A stretch of DNA of 64,000 nucleotides from Bacteroidales bacterium. Lineage in GTDB: Bacteria > Bacteroidota > Bacteroidia > Bacteroidales > UBA10428. A program made the position numbers and the translations under genes. The notes under the pieces are model-generated. The model did no database searches and was not told the DNA's origin. It saw only the letters and a list, made by a program, of their open reading frames with translations. The stretch is taken from positions 53,766 through 117,765 of the forward strand of contig JAFGSZ010000079.1 of the NCBI GenBank assembly GCA_016934395.1, read 5' to 3'. Positions 54,607-64,000 of the stretch are shown here, one piece after another. Every line of letters begins with the position of its first letter. Positions within the stretch are counted from its first letter, which is position 1.

Positions 54607-55413
54607 TTACTTTTTTAAATCAATAAATTCCTTTAACTGTGAATAGGTTATATCTTCCCTGAATGGATGAAATACCCTTCTACCATTTATCTTCTTAAGT
54701 TCTTTTTTTATTATTTTAACTTTAATGTCTTTATTATTTGCATTAAAGAATTTGGCTTCCCGTTTTGAAAACCATTTTTTAAAAAATCCGGTATCTACAA
54801 GATTAAATCCAAAACTTTGAGCTAACAAAGGTAATTTAATTTCATCTATACATATTTCAGGGATTGAAATATCCATTATTTTCTCCCAAAAAAGCTTCGG
54901 GAAGGATGCTCCGGGACCAATTATTCCAAAAGGTTTTTGATTATAATTTAAAGTTGTTTTAAAATACTCCATTAAGGTATACCAGTCTTTTTTTTGCCCT
55001 TCATCTGACGTCCAAAACCATTTATCTATTATTTTTTCCAAAGGAATTAATCCTGATACTGCAACACTATCCTGGGGCACATGGCTGTATAAATTGTCTA
55101 ATGAATCTAATAATAATAAATCCCATTCGATGGAATGCATATAATCGAATTTTACTTTATGCCCAACATCTCTATACCATAATTGATAAACAAGATCACT
55201 GTATCTCCACTTCCATTCATTATCCTTTTTATCAACGTAATAATTATGAGTGAGAACCTTATTTAATTGTTCCTTTGATTGATTATACAATTCTTCTGTT
55301 CCTCCAAAAACTCCATAAATTTCAATATCAGGGTTGAGTTGTTTTAACAGTTGTAAAAAGTTAAAGTTTCGTTCTATATTATTATGATATCTGAATGTAA
55401 TTATTCTTTTCAT
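54607..55413 (-). CDS. Uncharacterised glycosyltransferase-like protein (GT-A fold predicted)
   Basis: The 268-residue protein (ATG at 55413; ATG at 55425 is also possible) begins KRIITFRYHNNIERNFNFLQ and has a DYMHSIEWDLLLLDSLDNLY segment that looks like a nucleotide-sugar DxD region (EWDLLLLD). GIIGPGASFPKLFWEKIM follows. I do not recognise a named family with certainty; the strong similarity of layout to capsule GT-A enzymes and the neighbours suggest it adds a sugar. It resembles the protein at 57006-57824 in size and in having a W(x)W-rich central region. It sits between GT2 and GT4 genes on the same strand. Confidence 0.7.
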   Translation of the reverse strand: MKRIITFRYHNNIERNFNFLQLLKQLNPDIEIYGVFGGTEELYNQSKEQLNKVLTHNYYVDKKDNEWKWRYSDLVYQLWYRDVGHKVKFDYMHSIEWDLLLLDSLDNLYSHVPQDSVAVSGLIPLEKIIDKWFWTSDEGQKKDWYTLMEYFKTTLNYNQKPFGIIGPGASFPKLFWEKIMDISIPEICIDEIKLPLLAQSFGFNLVDTGFFKKWFSKREAKFFNANNKDIKVKIIKKELKKINGRRVFHPFREDITYSQLKEFIDLKK

Positions 55414-55496
55414 GATATATAACATTGAATTTCAATCAATAATATAGTTGTTAAAAATTCCAAATTCTAAGTTTACACAATTTAAATTTACCAATA

Positions 55497-56399
55497 CTAT
55501 ATAGTTTTCTTTGAAATCCCAACCAGGTTTAAAATTTTCCATTTAAAAAATCCACCAAACAATTTAAAATATTTAATGAATAGGATAGAATATGCACGTG
55601 GTGATTTAGCAAATCTTCGATAAAAAACAATATCCTTCTTTATATTTGTATAAGACTTAACATCGATCAATGATTTCAGTAATAGCCTAAAGCTTCCACT
55701 ATGAAGTATTCCGGTATTGCTGGTATCATTATATATGCAGAGATTTTGAAATACTTTTATTGAATATCCGTTATTTTTTGCACGAAGTGTAAAATCACTA
55801 TCGCCATGGTATTGTGGAAAATTTTTCTGATCCCAATAGCCAATATTTTTAATAACGTTGGCTGGAATCAAGGTTCCCATTCCTGGAAGCCAGTCTACCT
55901 CAAGTACATTATTAAAGTTCAACGATATTTCCCGACCGTAACCAATCTGGATTATTTTTCCGGTTGTTGGATTAAAGGTTCCTCCCAAAGACCATATTTC
56001 ACCGTCTTGAGTTAAAATTTTTGAGCCAATAATTAAGTTTTTATCAGTTGAGCTGTCTAATATCTTTGTTATCACATTATAATAATTCAATTCAGCTATT
56101 ATATCATTATTCCAAAGTAATAGATAATCTATATTTAATTCGTTAATGGCATATTCTGCTCCAATATTTACACTACCACTCCACCATTGATTTCCATCTC
56201 CTTTAAGTAAAATTACTCCGGGATAATTTTTTTGTATATAATCACTGCTCCCATCTGAAGATCCATCATCAATTATTATAATAATAAATTTAAAATTAGG
56301 ATTGTAACCTTGCTTTTCAATTTCATATAAATTATCTAAGCATTTCTTTGTATAATCTAAACCATTGAATATGGGGATAAGAACAGCAATTTTTTTCAT
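55497..56399 (-). CDS. GT2-family glycosyltransferase (rhamnosyltransferase-like)
   Basis: The 300-residue GT-A protein begins IAVLIPIFNGLDYTKKCLDN, with DDGSSDGSSDYIQKNYP, GNQWWSGSVNIGAEYAI, and the metal motif LLLWNNDI. The acceptor region has WLPGMGTLIPANVI and DSDFTLRAKNNGYSIKVF. This layout is close to bacterial rhamnosyltransferases and O-antigen GT2 enzymes. It is the first gene of a three-gene minus-strand unit. Confidence 0.92.
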   Translation of the reverse strand: MKKIAVLIPIFNGLDYTKKCLDNLYEIEKQGYNPNFKFIIIIIDDGSSDGSSDYIQKNYPGVILLKGDGNQWWSGSVNIGAEYAINELNIDYLLLWNNDIIAELNYYNVITKILDSSTDKNLIIGSKILTQDGEIWSLGGTFNPTTGKIIQIGYGREISLNFNNVLEVDWLPGMGTLIPANVIKNIGYWDQKNFPQYHGDSDFTLRAKNNGYSIKVFQNLCIYNDTSNTGILHSGSFRLLLKSLIDVKSYTNIKKDIVFYRRFAKSPRAYSILFIKYFKLFGGFFKWKILNLVGISKKTI

Positions 56400-57005
56400 G
56401 AATATATCTAAAAAAACAGAAAATATTATTTTAATGCAAATTTTAGTAAAATACCTTAATTATTCTATATTCTATTGACTAAACCCCAATAGTTATTGAT
56501 TGAAATCAAAAACAGATGATTATTAAAATCCCAAATTATAATACTGGAAAAATCTACAGTGAATATTTGTTGATATTTCTAGATTTGGCACTATAGCAGA
56601 TAACCTATCAAAAGAAATCATAGACATTCGGTAATATAAGAGTTTTTAATTTAAATATAAAAAGAGAAACAAAGCGATATCAAATAGTAAATTATACTTA
56701 AATATTGAAAATTTTAAATTCAACAAATTTTTATTCATAGTTTAATTTGAATTAATTTGTGTGATTCATTGTTCTTTTGAAGATTTTTATAACATTAATA
56801 ATTCTGAAGATTTTATCATAATAGCAATTCTTATTGAAAATTGATCGAGATAAATACATTAGTGTAAAATATTTAAATTTTAAACAAAAGAATAAAATTA
56901 TAAACATTTATATTGATACTTTTGGCTGTTTCAATTCAGATTGACATTAAGGAAGAGTCATATAGATAGAATAACAAAAAATTAGTAATTATTTAATATT
57001 TTAAA
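56400..57005. other. AT-rich divergent intergenic region
   Basis: About 600 bases between the divergent GT2 and 57006 genes. No convincing open frame or structure was found. It should contain both promoters. Confidence 0.5.
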
Positions 57006-57824
57006 ATGAGCAGTGCTTTTTTATACATTAGTCAAAAGCTTAATAAAAAATTATATAACGAGTTTATAAAATTATCAGATTCAGTTAAAACATGGGGAGA
57101 TGCATGTGTTTTATATGATGAATCGAGAGAAAAATTCCCCGATAAATATAATATTGATCATTTTGACTTTACTTTTAATGGTTTAAGAGCATTACAACTT
57201 CCTATGGAGGGAACTTCACTTGTTCCAGGATATACACATTTCCCGTTAATAGCATATTATAAAGAAAATCCGAATCATGATTATTATTGGTACATTGAAA
57301 ATGATATCAGATTTTCAGGTGAATGGAAAGACTTTTTTTCTTTTTTTCAGAAATTTGACTACGATTTTATATCTACTCATCTGCGAGATTTTGATGAAGA
57401 ACCAGATTGGAAATGGTGGAAAATTATGCATCATCCGGGAAAAAACATACCTGATAATTCCTGGGTTCGTTCTTTTAATACTATTTACCGGTTATCCAAC
57501 AAAGCCATTGAATTTCTTGAAAAAGAGTTAAAAAGTGGATGGATTGGACATGATGAAGGATTAATAGTTACACTTTTAAAAATAAATGGTTTTAGTATCC
57601 TTGATTTTGGTGGTAATGGTAGATATGTGTTGGATGAATGCATAAATAAATATTATACTGGAAATATTGAATTAAATGCAGGTACGATGCGCTATCGTCC
57701 GCCTTTTCTAAATTTTGGAAAAGAAAAAAACAAATTGTACCACCCTATTAAAGGATTCCGGTTGTTTATTAAATACTATTATAATTATTATACTGATAAA
57801 TTTATGAAGATCATAAATAAGTAA
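57006..57824 (+). CDS. Uncharacterised glycosyltransferase-like protein (GT-A fold predicted)
   Basis: The 272-residue protein has a YYWYIENDIRFSGEWKDFFS segment (probable DxD-type metal site), a W-rich block (DWKWWKIMHHPGKN), and GWIGHDEGLIVTLLKINGFS, which looks like the catalytic GHDE region of GT-A enzymes related to DUF3405/DUF707-type proteins. I cannot fix the family by eye. The role is most likely sugar transfer in the polysaccharide locus. It is followed on the same strand by the GT4 at 58115 after 290 bases. Confidence 0.7.
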   Translation: MSSAFLYISQKLNKKLYNEFIKLSDSVKTWGDACVLYDESREKFPDKYNIDHFDFTFNGLRALQLPMEGTSLVPGYTHFPLIAYYKENPNHDYYWYIENDIRFSGEWKDFFSFFQKFDYDFISTHLRDFDEEPDWKWWKIMHHPGKNIPDNSWVRSFNTIYRLSNKAIEFLEKELKSGWIGHDEGLIVTLLKINGFSILDFGGNGRYVLDECINKYYTGNIELNAGTMRYRPPFLNFGKEKNKLYHPIKGFRLFIKYYYNYYTDKFMKIINK

Positions 57825-58114
57825 TTATCAGGATTAATCTTATTTATGAATATGTCTATAGCACATATTCGAATTTTCGTAAAAAATTTTATTAACATTT
57901 CTTTCGCTTTGCGTATTATTAGAAAAATTTAAGCATTTCATGTATTTGTTTTATAAATGGCTTTATTTTTTTAGTAAACCTGGATAATCATTTTTTAGTA
58001 AAATTAGTATTTGTTTTGGTTTTAAATACATATTCGAAATTATTGGAATACTCCATATAATATAGGATAAAGGTTATTAATATATGTCAAATATTTTTTC
58101 AGAATCTCTAATGT

Positions 58115-59266
58115 ATGTCTGCCAGGAATTTTAAAATAGCATATCTTACATCAGTAAATCCAAAGAATGTTAAACTCTTTTCAGGAGTATATTATTATCA
58201 GGGTAATGCTTTGAGTAAATACTTTGGTCAGGTTGAATATGTTTGGATAAATAATCCGGTAATTATAAGCTTAACACAAAAATTTTATAACCTGTATAAT
58301 CGTATCTTTAAAAAGAAATTTTGCAGCTCACACAGTATTCTTATTTCTAAACTATATGGGTGGATTTTTTCAAGAAAGTTAAAAAATAAATATTACGACT
58401 TAATTTTTGCAGATAAAGCCTCCCAGGAATTGGCATATTTAAAAACCAGTATTCCAATAGTATATTCAACAGATGCATTTTTTGCCGCTATTTATAATTA
58501 TTATCCTTCTTTTTCAGAGCTTCATCCTTTGTCAATAAAGGCCGGCAATAAAGTTGAACGTAAAGCAATTGAAAAATCAAAAATTATTATTTGCACATCA
58601 AAATGGGCTGCGAATTCAGCTATAAATTCTTACGCTACTCCGGTCGAAAAAATTAATATTGTATCACGAGCTGCGAATATTGAAAATGTGGTGGATAAAC
58701 AAATAATACTAGAAAAAAGAAAATCAGATACACTTAAACTTGTTTTCATTGGAGTAGAATGGCAGCGAAAGGGAGGCGCTATTGCGTATAATACCTATAA
58801 ATTATTAAAACGTAAAATAAACACAACTCTAACCATTATCGGTTGTAATCCAAATCTTGATAAATCTGATAAAAACCTTATTATAATTCCATATTTAAAT
58901 AAATCAAAATCAGAAGATATGGAAAGATATAATACCATTATGTTGAATTCAGATTTTCTGCTATTACCGACAAGAGCCGAATGTTTTGGTATTGTTTTCA
59001 GCGAAGCAAGCTCATTTGGATTACCATGTATTTCAAGTGATACTGGTGGGGTGAGTTCAGCAATAAAACAAGGTAAGAATGGATATATATTACCCCTTTC
59101 TGCAGATGAAAATAGTTATGCGCAGAAAATTCTGGGCATTTATAATGATGATCAGGAGTATTATAATTTAATTCGATCTACAAGAGAGGAATATGATACC
59201 CGACTAAACTGGAATTCGTGGGGATTTGAAATTCAAAAGATTCTCAATAATGCCATGGCAGGGTAA
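58115..59266 (+). CDS. GT4-family glycosyltransferase
   Basis: The 383-residue GT-B protein begins FKIAYLTSVNPKNVKLFSGV and has C-terminal donor motifs KLVFIGVEWQRKGGAIAYNT, DFLLLPTRAECFGIVFSEAS, FGLPCISSDTGGVSSAIKQG. It is homologous to the GT4 protein at 53417-54556 on the opposite strand; the pair flanks the three other transferase genes. It converges with the minus-strand GT2 gene 14 bases later, so their terminators must overlap. Confidence 0.92.
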   Translation: MSARNFKIAYLTSVNPKNVKLFSGVYYYQGNALSKYFGQVEYVWINNPVIISLTQKFYNLYNRIFKKKFCSSHSILISKLYGWIFSRKLKNKYYDLIFADKASQELAYLKTSIPIVYSTDAFFAAIYNYYPSFSELHPLSIKAGNKVERKAIEKSKIIICTSKWAANSAINSYATPVEKINIVSRAANIENVVDKQIILEKRKSDTLKLVFIGVEWQRKGGAIAYNTYKLLKRKINTTLTIIGCNPNLDKSDKNLIIIPYLNKSKSEDMERYNTIMLNSDFLLLPTRAECFGIVFSEASSFGLPCISSDTGGVSSAIKQGKNGYILPLSADENSYAQKILGIYNDDQEYYNLIRSTREEYDTRLNWNSWGFEIQKILNNAMAG

Positions 59267-59280
59267 CCTAATAGGATAAA

Positions 59281-60315
59281 TTATATTTTCTTTTTGGACT
59301 TATTGATATTTCTCCACTGTGCATTTTTTATCTCAGCTACAACTCGATAAAAATATTTTCTATTGGTAAGCTTAGTTTTAAGTAAATAGTGCATTCTGTA
59401 GAAATGTAAAATATGTTTATCCCCTTCTTTTTTTATTAATATTCCATATAAAAAGGGAGGAAACATTTTTACGAGTGTGTAAAGAGTATAAAAAATGTTT
59501 AATAAATAGTTCTGATAAATAATTCTTTTAGCGGGTTTGGTTGATGCTAATTCACTGGTGTATATTTCGGTTACCAGGGAAGCTTTCCCAAACGCTTTAT
59601 ATAGATTAATTAGGTACTTCCAGTTAAGTCTGGATTTTGGCATAATATGTTTAAAATGTAAAGAAGGTTCATACCAAAGTTTATAACCGATAAGCTGCAT
59701 TGCTAAGGCCAATTCCATGTCTTCACCAGAACTTAAAGAAACGCCAGTTCTGCCCAGAAGTTGAAACGAAAATCCATTACAAGTTAATTCATTCCATGTA
59801 CTTTTACGTATAGCACATCCCGCGCCATAAAGATAATTTCTGTTGCTGGCTAAATAACCAATTTGTTTATTTTGGGGACCGACTGCAAAAGCATTTTGAA
59901 ATTTTTCAAACCAGATCGGAAGCTCTGTCTCTGATAATGGATGACCCAGACCTCCACATATGCCGATGTCATTATGTGAACTCATAATTTTATATGTTAA
60001 TGATATCCAATTTTCACAAACCAGATTGTCATCATCTATAAAACTAATATATTCATAATTAGCAGCATTAAGCCCGGCAATTCTGGCATTACTTAAACCT
60101 GGTTTTGATTCATAAACAATATGAATAGGTACCTCTTTTAATTTCCAACAGTTTAATGCAGTTTCTGCAGTGTTATCGGTTGATGCGTTGTCAATTACAA
60201 CTACTTCCCATAAAATTCCCGTAGTATTTTGTTGTATCGATAAATTCTCTAATACTGCAGGTATTCTTTTTTCACTATTATAACAACAAATTACTATGCT
60301 TACTCCTTCTTTCAT
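59281..60315 (-). CDS. GT2-family glycosyltransferase
   Basis: The 344-residue GT-A protein begins VSIVICCYNSEKRIPAVLEN, has VVVIDNASTDNTAETA, then a DxD-like FIDDDN, YGAGCAIRKSTWNEL and a C-terminal hydrophobic stretch. It resembles transferases of O-antigen loci. It is the last gene of a minus-strand series (GT2, Wzx, Wzy, GT2) and ends 14 bases from the convergent GT4 gene. Confidence 0.92.
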   Translation of the reverse strand: MKEGVSIVICCYNSEKRIPAVLENLSIQQNTTGILWEVVVIDNASTDNTAETALNCWKLKEVPIHIVYESKPGLSNARIAGLNAANYEYISFIDDDNLVCENWISLTYKIMSSHNDIGICGGLGHPLSETELPIWFEKFQNAFAVGPQNKQIGYLASNRNYLYGAGCAIRKSTWNELTCNGFSFQLLGRTGVSLSSGEDMELALAMQLIGYKLWYEPSLHFKHIMPKSRLNWKYLINLYKAFGKASLVTEIYTSELASTKPAKRIIYQNYLLNIFYTLYTLVKMFPPFLYGILIKKEGDKHILHFYRMHYLLKTKLTNRKYFYRVVAEIKNAQWRNINKSKKKI

Positions 60316-60352
60316 GTTTCAATAAATAATCAGGTGATTTTCTATAATATCT

Positions 60353-61552
60353 TTAGTGCTGTAATCTCTTGTCCAGAGACATGGTTTGTAAATATTCCAA
60401 ATTCGATTTATCTAATAAATAAAGAAGAATAGAAATAATGGCAATCGTTTCAGATTCTGCAAAGCCGGTGGCAATTGGAAGCATAATTAACAGAAAAAAG
60501 AAAAAGAAAACTTTTACATACTGTAAATCAGGACTGATTTTTATAAATAAAGCTTTTATATTAATCCAGAATACACTAATAACAAATAAAACCCCATATG
60601 AGATGTAATTTCCAATTATACCAATATCACCTAAATAATATCCGTGTTTTAGAGATAAGAGTTTAGTCATTTGCCCTAAAGGTGATCGTTCGTTTGGCTC
60701 TCCAATACCTGTAAAGTACGATAATTTATTAGGTAAAAACTTAGTTAGGAAAAATTTTGCACCCAAAACACGAACATTACTAGCTCCCTCAGATTTTGTC
60801 TGATTCATAACTGATTCCAGGCTTGAAAAAATATCCTGGAAAAAATAGAAAAAAGATATTATAGCGACTACTACAGTTAAATATGTTATAGCCTTGGATT
60901 TGATTCTTTTACTGAGGATTAATTGAACTGCTACTCCCATAACTACTAAAAATATTCCTGATCGGGCTCCGAACAATATAACTGTACTAAAACATATTAA
61001 TGTAATTAATACATACCTGATTTTTAATGTATGGTAGTAAATTTGTAAACACAAAAAAATTGCCAATACTGCATATCCCGAACCCTTTAAATATATCCTG
61101 GTAGTGCCTCTTTCAACCCTCATTGTTACATCAAAAATCTCTGAAGGAAAAACAATCATTTGTGCAACATAGGCAAGAAAATAAACTATACCGAGATAAA
61201 TAACAATCTTCTGCAAGTCTTTTTTATCAATATTTAAAATGTGAAGTACAAAATACATTGAATAGAAATAGATATCCCTTTGTTCATATAAAGAAATTGC
61301 AAAAGATTGATTAAAGGCATAGTATGCCATAAATGTACTTAAGATAAAAGCTAAAAAAATTAGTAAAATTGGAGCTCTAAAGTGTTGTTTATTAGTTGTT
61401 TGTTTGCCATATACAAGATGAAACACTAAGATAAGGAACATTATTCCTACAGCAATAAGTTCAAGTAATTTACTGTATCTGCCAATAATCTTTAAGTTAT
61501 ACAGCGATAAAGAGCCAAGGATTATAAATATTACTAATATTTTCTTTATCAT
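60353..61552 (-). CDS. Wzy/O-antigen ligase-like polysaccharide polymerase
   Basis: The 399-residue protein is dominated by about ten membrane helices with a large loop in the C-terminal half (LESVMNQTKSEGASNVRVLG, RSPLGQMTKLLSLKHGYYLG). This is the general architecture of Wzy polymerases and WaaL-like ligases, whose primary sequences are poorly conserved. It sits between Wzx and a GT2 gene. The loop residues Arg and His are typical substrate contacts. The polymerase role is inferred from topology and locus. Confidence 0.8.
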   Translation of the reverse strand: MIKKILVIFIILGSLSLYNLKIIGRYSKLLELIAVGIMFLILVFHLVYGKQTTNKQHFRAPILLIFLAFILSTFMAYYAFNQSFAISLYEQRDIYFYSMYFVLHILNIDKKDLQKIVIYLGIVYFLAYVAQMIVFPSEIFDVTMRVERGTTRIYLKGSGYAVLAIFLCLQIYYHTLKIRYVLITLICFSTVILFGARSGIFLVVMGVAVQLILSKRIKSKAITYLTVVVAIISFFYFFQDIFSSLESVMNQTKSEGASNVRVLGAKFFLTKFLPNKLSYFTGIGEPNERSPLGQMTKLLSLKHGYYLGDIGIIGNYISYGVLFVISVFWINIKALFIKISPDLQYVKVFFFFFLLIMLPIATGFAESETIAIISILLYLLDKSNLEYLQTMSLDKRLQH

Positions 61553-61559
61553 ACTTTTA

Positions 61560-62996
61560 TTAGTTTTTAAACTTATTTAATACAGTTTCTAACCTGTATT
61601 TCATATCCTTTGTACCATAAACATAAAGATCCCTGAAATAAGTAAACAGGTTCCAATTTACTAATTTGAAGGATAAATATACGGAGTACCAGTTATTAAT
61701 TAGCATGGAAGAAAATAATGGTACCAGTACCAGACCAAAAAGTCCAAATTTATTTGAAACAAGGATTCCTGCAACACTTATTATTATACCGGTCAAGGTT
61801 GCCGGAATCAGGAATGGAAAATGATTCGTAGATAAGTAGATATCTGCGTGAAATGAGGAATGGAATTCTAAAATCATGGTTAGTGATAAAATTATAAATA
61901 TAGGAAGTTCTACCAACCGAGTATCAGTAAATAAACCCAAAAGATAATTACCTGTAAGCGCTAATCCTATAATTCCGGCAAATAATACTACCATACAATA
62001 AAATATATAAGTTGCTGCCTTTTGCCGTAATAATTTAAAATCCTTAGTTGCACCAACACTATATATTCGCTGAACATTGGCATAAAAGGGTGCATTACTA
62101 AAACCTTTAATAAAAGCAAAAATTCTTTTAGTTATAAAAAAACTATTAATTGATTTAGTGTCCCTGAATTGCCCGACAATTAAAGTATCTACATAACTTA
62201 TCAAATATATTGCAACAAAGGTAAGACCACTTTTCCATGTAGTTCTCCAAATGGAATGAAATATTTCTTTATCGAAATAATATTTGTTTTTGATTTTAGA
62301 AGAATTTTCACGAAACCAGGTGAGCACAAACTTTCTGAAATAGAAAAACTTAAAAAGGGAATCAAGTAATAAGTAAACAACTAGTGATATTATTCCCTGA
62401 TGAAAAAATAAAAGGATTGTAAAAACTAATACTTTTATTAATGCCATCACAGTATTTAAACGGGATTCAAATGCAACATAATCCAAGCCACGAATGGCTG
62501 ATGTCCATCTTACATTCATAATGGCAATGGTGCAGTATATAGAGAATATTCCAAAAGCAATCCATAAATCAGGTCTGTTTCCTGCCTGTTTCATCAAATT
62601 ATATATTAACGCTGTTCCTGCAGTGGAAAGGAAAAGAATCACTCCCAGACCTATAAAAAGATAGATATTATTTGAAGTAGTAAGCAAGTCATTTAATTTC
62701 TCATAGTTGGGATGTGCAGAAGTGACAATTTTTGAATTCTCAAATTCTTCTTTTGTTCGGGGAATTTTTTCTGCTCCAGACCGGAAATAAGAGAATGCGC
62801 GCACCATAGTTGGCCCAAAACCAGAATCGGCAAGCATAGCTATTCCCATAATGAAAGTTAGAAAAAACCAAATATTCTGATCTTCTGTTGAGAAACGATT
62901 TAATACTAATGGCAAAATAAAAACAGCGTTTCCAAATTGGACAAACGAAGCTGCCCACCACATAAATGTGGCATTATTTATAAATTTTTTAAACAT
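61560..62996 (-). CDS. Wzx-type polysaccharide flippase (MOP superfamily)
   Basis: The 478-residue protein has about 12-14 membrane helices. The N-terminus has the MOP-type start NNATFMWWAASFVQFGNAVF, followed by the MGIAMLADSGFGPTMVRAFS hairpin. It should flip undecaprenyl-linked repeat units across the inner membrane for polymerisation. It is 7 bases upstream of the Wzy-like gene, so they are translated together. The length is normal for the family. Confidence 0.9.
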   Translation of the reverse strand: MFKKFINNATFMWWAASFVQFGNAVFILPLVLNRFSTEDQNIWFFLTFIMGIAMLADSGFGPTMVRAFSYFRSGAEKIPRTKEEFENSKIVTSAHPNYEKLNDLLTTSNNIYLFIGLGVILFLSTAGTALIYNLMKQAGNRPDLWIAFGIFSIYCTIAIMNVRWTSAIRGLDYVAFESRLNTVMALIKVLVFTILLFFHQGIISLVVYLLLDSLFKFFYFRKFVLTWFRENSSKIKNKYYFDKEIFHSIWRTTWKSGLTFVAIYLISYVDTLIVGQFRDTKSINSFFITKRIFAFIKGFSNAPFYANVQRIYSVGATKDFKLLRQKAATYIFYCMVVLFAGIIGLALTGNYLLGLFTDTRLVELPIFIILSLTMILEFHSSFHADIYLSTNHFPFLIPATLTGIIISVAGILVSNKFGLFGLVLVPLFSSMLINNWYSVYLSFKLVNWNLFTYFRDLYVYGTKDMKYRLETVLNKFKN

Positions 62997-63073
62997 CGAT
63001 TACTTTTGTATCAAATATTAGTTATTAGGAAACACTATTCAACTTTTATTTTTTTCTGAAACAATACTTTTTT

Positions 63074-63988
63074 CTATTGTATACTATTCACTGAAATTCT
63101 TTTAAAAGAGTGAAATGAAATATATTTCCAGATCAGTTTTTTAATAAAAATGCTATTTAAAATCAAGTTTTTAATCCGGTGTTGTTTTAATCTAAAATCT
63201 CCTTTATAAATATAGCTATAGAAATTAATTAAATCATCTATTGATTTTTCCATGCATATTTTAGAGATAAAGCTTTTTCTTTTTGAATTCGCAAATATCA
63301 TTCTCTTGTATTCGACGGTTTTAGAAATCATATTTTCAATTTGTTTGTATGTTTCCTGTAATGGTGACATTCGATAAAATGACAATTTCTCGTCGGATAA
63401 AAGGATGTTTGAATCTTTATTAATCTTATACCAAAGATCCAAATCGGATAGCGGATGAAACTTTTCCTGGAAACCTCCTAATCTTTTCCCAATTTCCCGT
63501 TTAAAAGCAATACCGGGAAAAGGGCTGAGGTTTTGGTATTTGAAAAAATCATCCTTAAGAAGTTTTATTTCATCTGTAAATTGTATTGTTTTAAAGAAAT
63601 CTTTATATTCGTCAGATACATAGTAAGATGCAGCAAAAGCGCCGAAATCATTCTTGTAGTGGTCATGTATATATTTAAAATATTCCACAAATTGTGGATG
63701 GAGCATATCATCATCATGTAATATTGATATCCACGGTGTTTTAGTCAATTGTATGCATTTATTCAGATTAGGTAACATACCGATATTATGGTCATTACGG
63801 ATATATTTAACATGAGGGAGATTTATATCAAGAATTTTGTTTTTAAATTTATCATGAGATGATGCATTATCTATAATTATTATAGAGCATTTCATTGTTT
63901 GTTCCACTGCACTTGAAATAGCTTTTTCGAAATACTGATACCGTTCATAAACCGGGATGGCTATTGTAATTAATTCTGTAAAAGCCAT
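63074..63988 (-). CDS. GT2-family glycosyltransferase
   Basis: The 304-residue GT-A protein begins ITIAIPVYERYQYFEKAISS, has the IIIDNASSHDKFKN segment and the metal motif SILHDDDMLHP, then PFPGIAFKREIGKRLGGF and DLDLWYKINKDSN. It probably transfers a sugar in the same repeat-unit pathway. It is the first gene in the minus-strand series that contains Wzx and Wzy and lies close to the right window edge; upstream genes may continue outside. Confidence 0.92.
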   Translation of the reverse strand: MAFTELITIAIPVYERYQYFEKAISSAVEQTMKCSIIIIDNASSHDKFKNKILDINLPHVKYIRNDHNIGMLPNLNKCIQLTKTPWISILHDDDMLHPQFVEYFKYIHDHYKNDFGAFAASYYVSDEYKDFFKTIQFTDEIKLLKDDFFKYQNLSPFPGIAFKREIGKRLGGFQEKFHPLSDLDLWYKINKDSNILLSDEKLSFYRMSPLQETYKQIENMISKTVEYKRMIFANSKRKSFISKICMEKSIDDLINFYSYIYKGDFRLKQHRIKNLILNSIFIKKLIWKYISFHSFKRISVNSIQ

Positions 63989-64000
63989 TGTGGTTAATTA

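Noticed and set aside
1..64000. Search for tRNA, rRNA, CRISPR arrays, insertion sequences, integrases and prophage genes.
   Set aside because: No cloverleaf-like sequences, repeat-spacer arrays, transposase/integrase proteins or terminal inverted repeats with target duplications were seen by eye.

Overview
The window looks like a chromosomal segment of an AT-rich, probably anaerobic Bacteroidota (Marinilabiliales/Bacteroidales-like). The evidence is two SusC/SusD outer-membrane uptake loci with their own ECF sigma/FecR pairs, type IX secretion C-terminal domains, promoter-like TAnnTTTG boxes without Shine-Dalgarno dependence, and an anaerobe-type Fe-S/Mo cluster-protein locus. The taxon is inferred from gene families, not from a marker gene. 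I found no rRNA, tRNA, CRISPR array, transposase or phage gene.

Region 1 (1-10174) is a glycan-uptake locus. A minus-strand series runs ECF sigma, FecR anti-sigma, SusC, SusD, then a calcium-loop VCBS/FG-GAP lipoprotein cut by the window edge. A divergent GH8 enzyme resembles reducing-end xylose-releasing exo-oligoxylanase. Region 2 (10381-21868) is a redox/metal locus. Its minus-strand arm has an FAD-disulfide reductase fused to rhodanese, a small DUF5320-like protein, Dps and a nucleoside transporter. Its plus-strand arm has DUF134, a zinc-ribbon protein, an MBL-fold hydrolase, two NifX/ORP-like proteins, DUF5320, a DUF89 phosphatase, two MinD-type ATPases with inserted ferredoxins, Mrp and a radical SAM protein; a VOC protein lies between on the minus strand. 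This resembles the Orange Protein (ORP) system of Desulfovibrio. Three promoter regions carry the same palindrome, GAACATAWGTTC, which marks it as a small regulon.

Region 3 (22174-34188) has a seven-PAS hybrid histidine kinase and a second ECF sigma-FecR-SusC-SusD unit closed by a strong intrinsic terminator. An eight-codon open frame and a perfect hairpin sit in the FecR-SusC gap. Region 4 (34353-35048) is a single metallophosphatase gene.

Region 5 (35081-63988) is a very AT-rich exopolysaccharide locus with many strand switches. It has an export/initiation block (WcaJ-type transferase, Wza, Wzc, and a DUF218-like protein with an inserted CBM60-like module), about ten glycosyltransferases or glycosyltransferase-like proteins, a Wzx flippase, a Wzy-like polymerase, and two giant paralogous secreted beta-helix/cadherin proteins with type IX sorting domains. 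Two short decayed coding remnants suggest ongoing gene turnover here.

The best candidates for something undescribed are the ORP-like cluster with its shared operator, the FecR-SusC leader arrangement, and the paired beta-helix proteins inside the polysaccharide locus.
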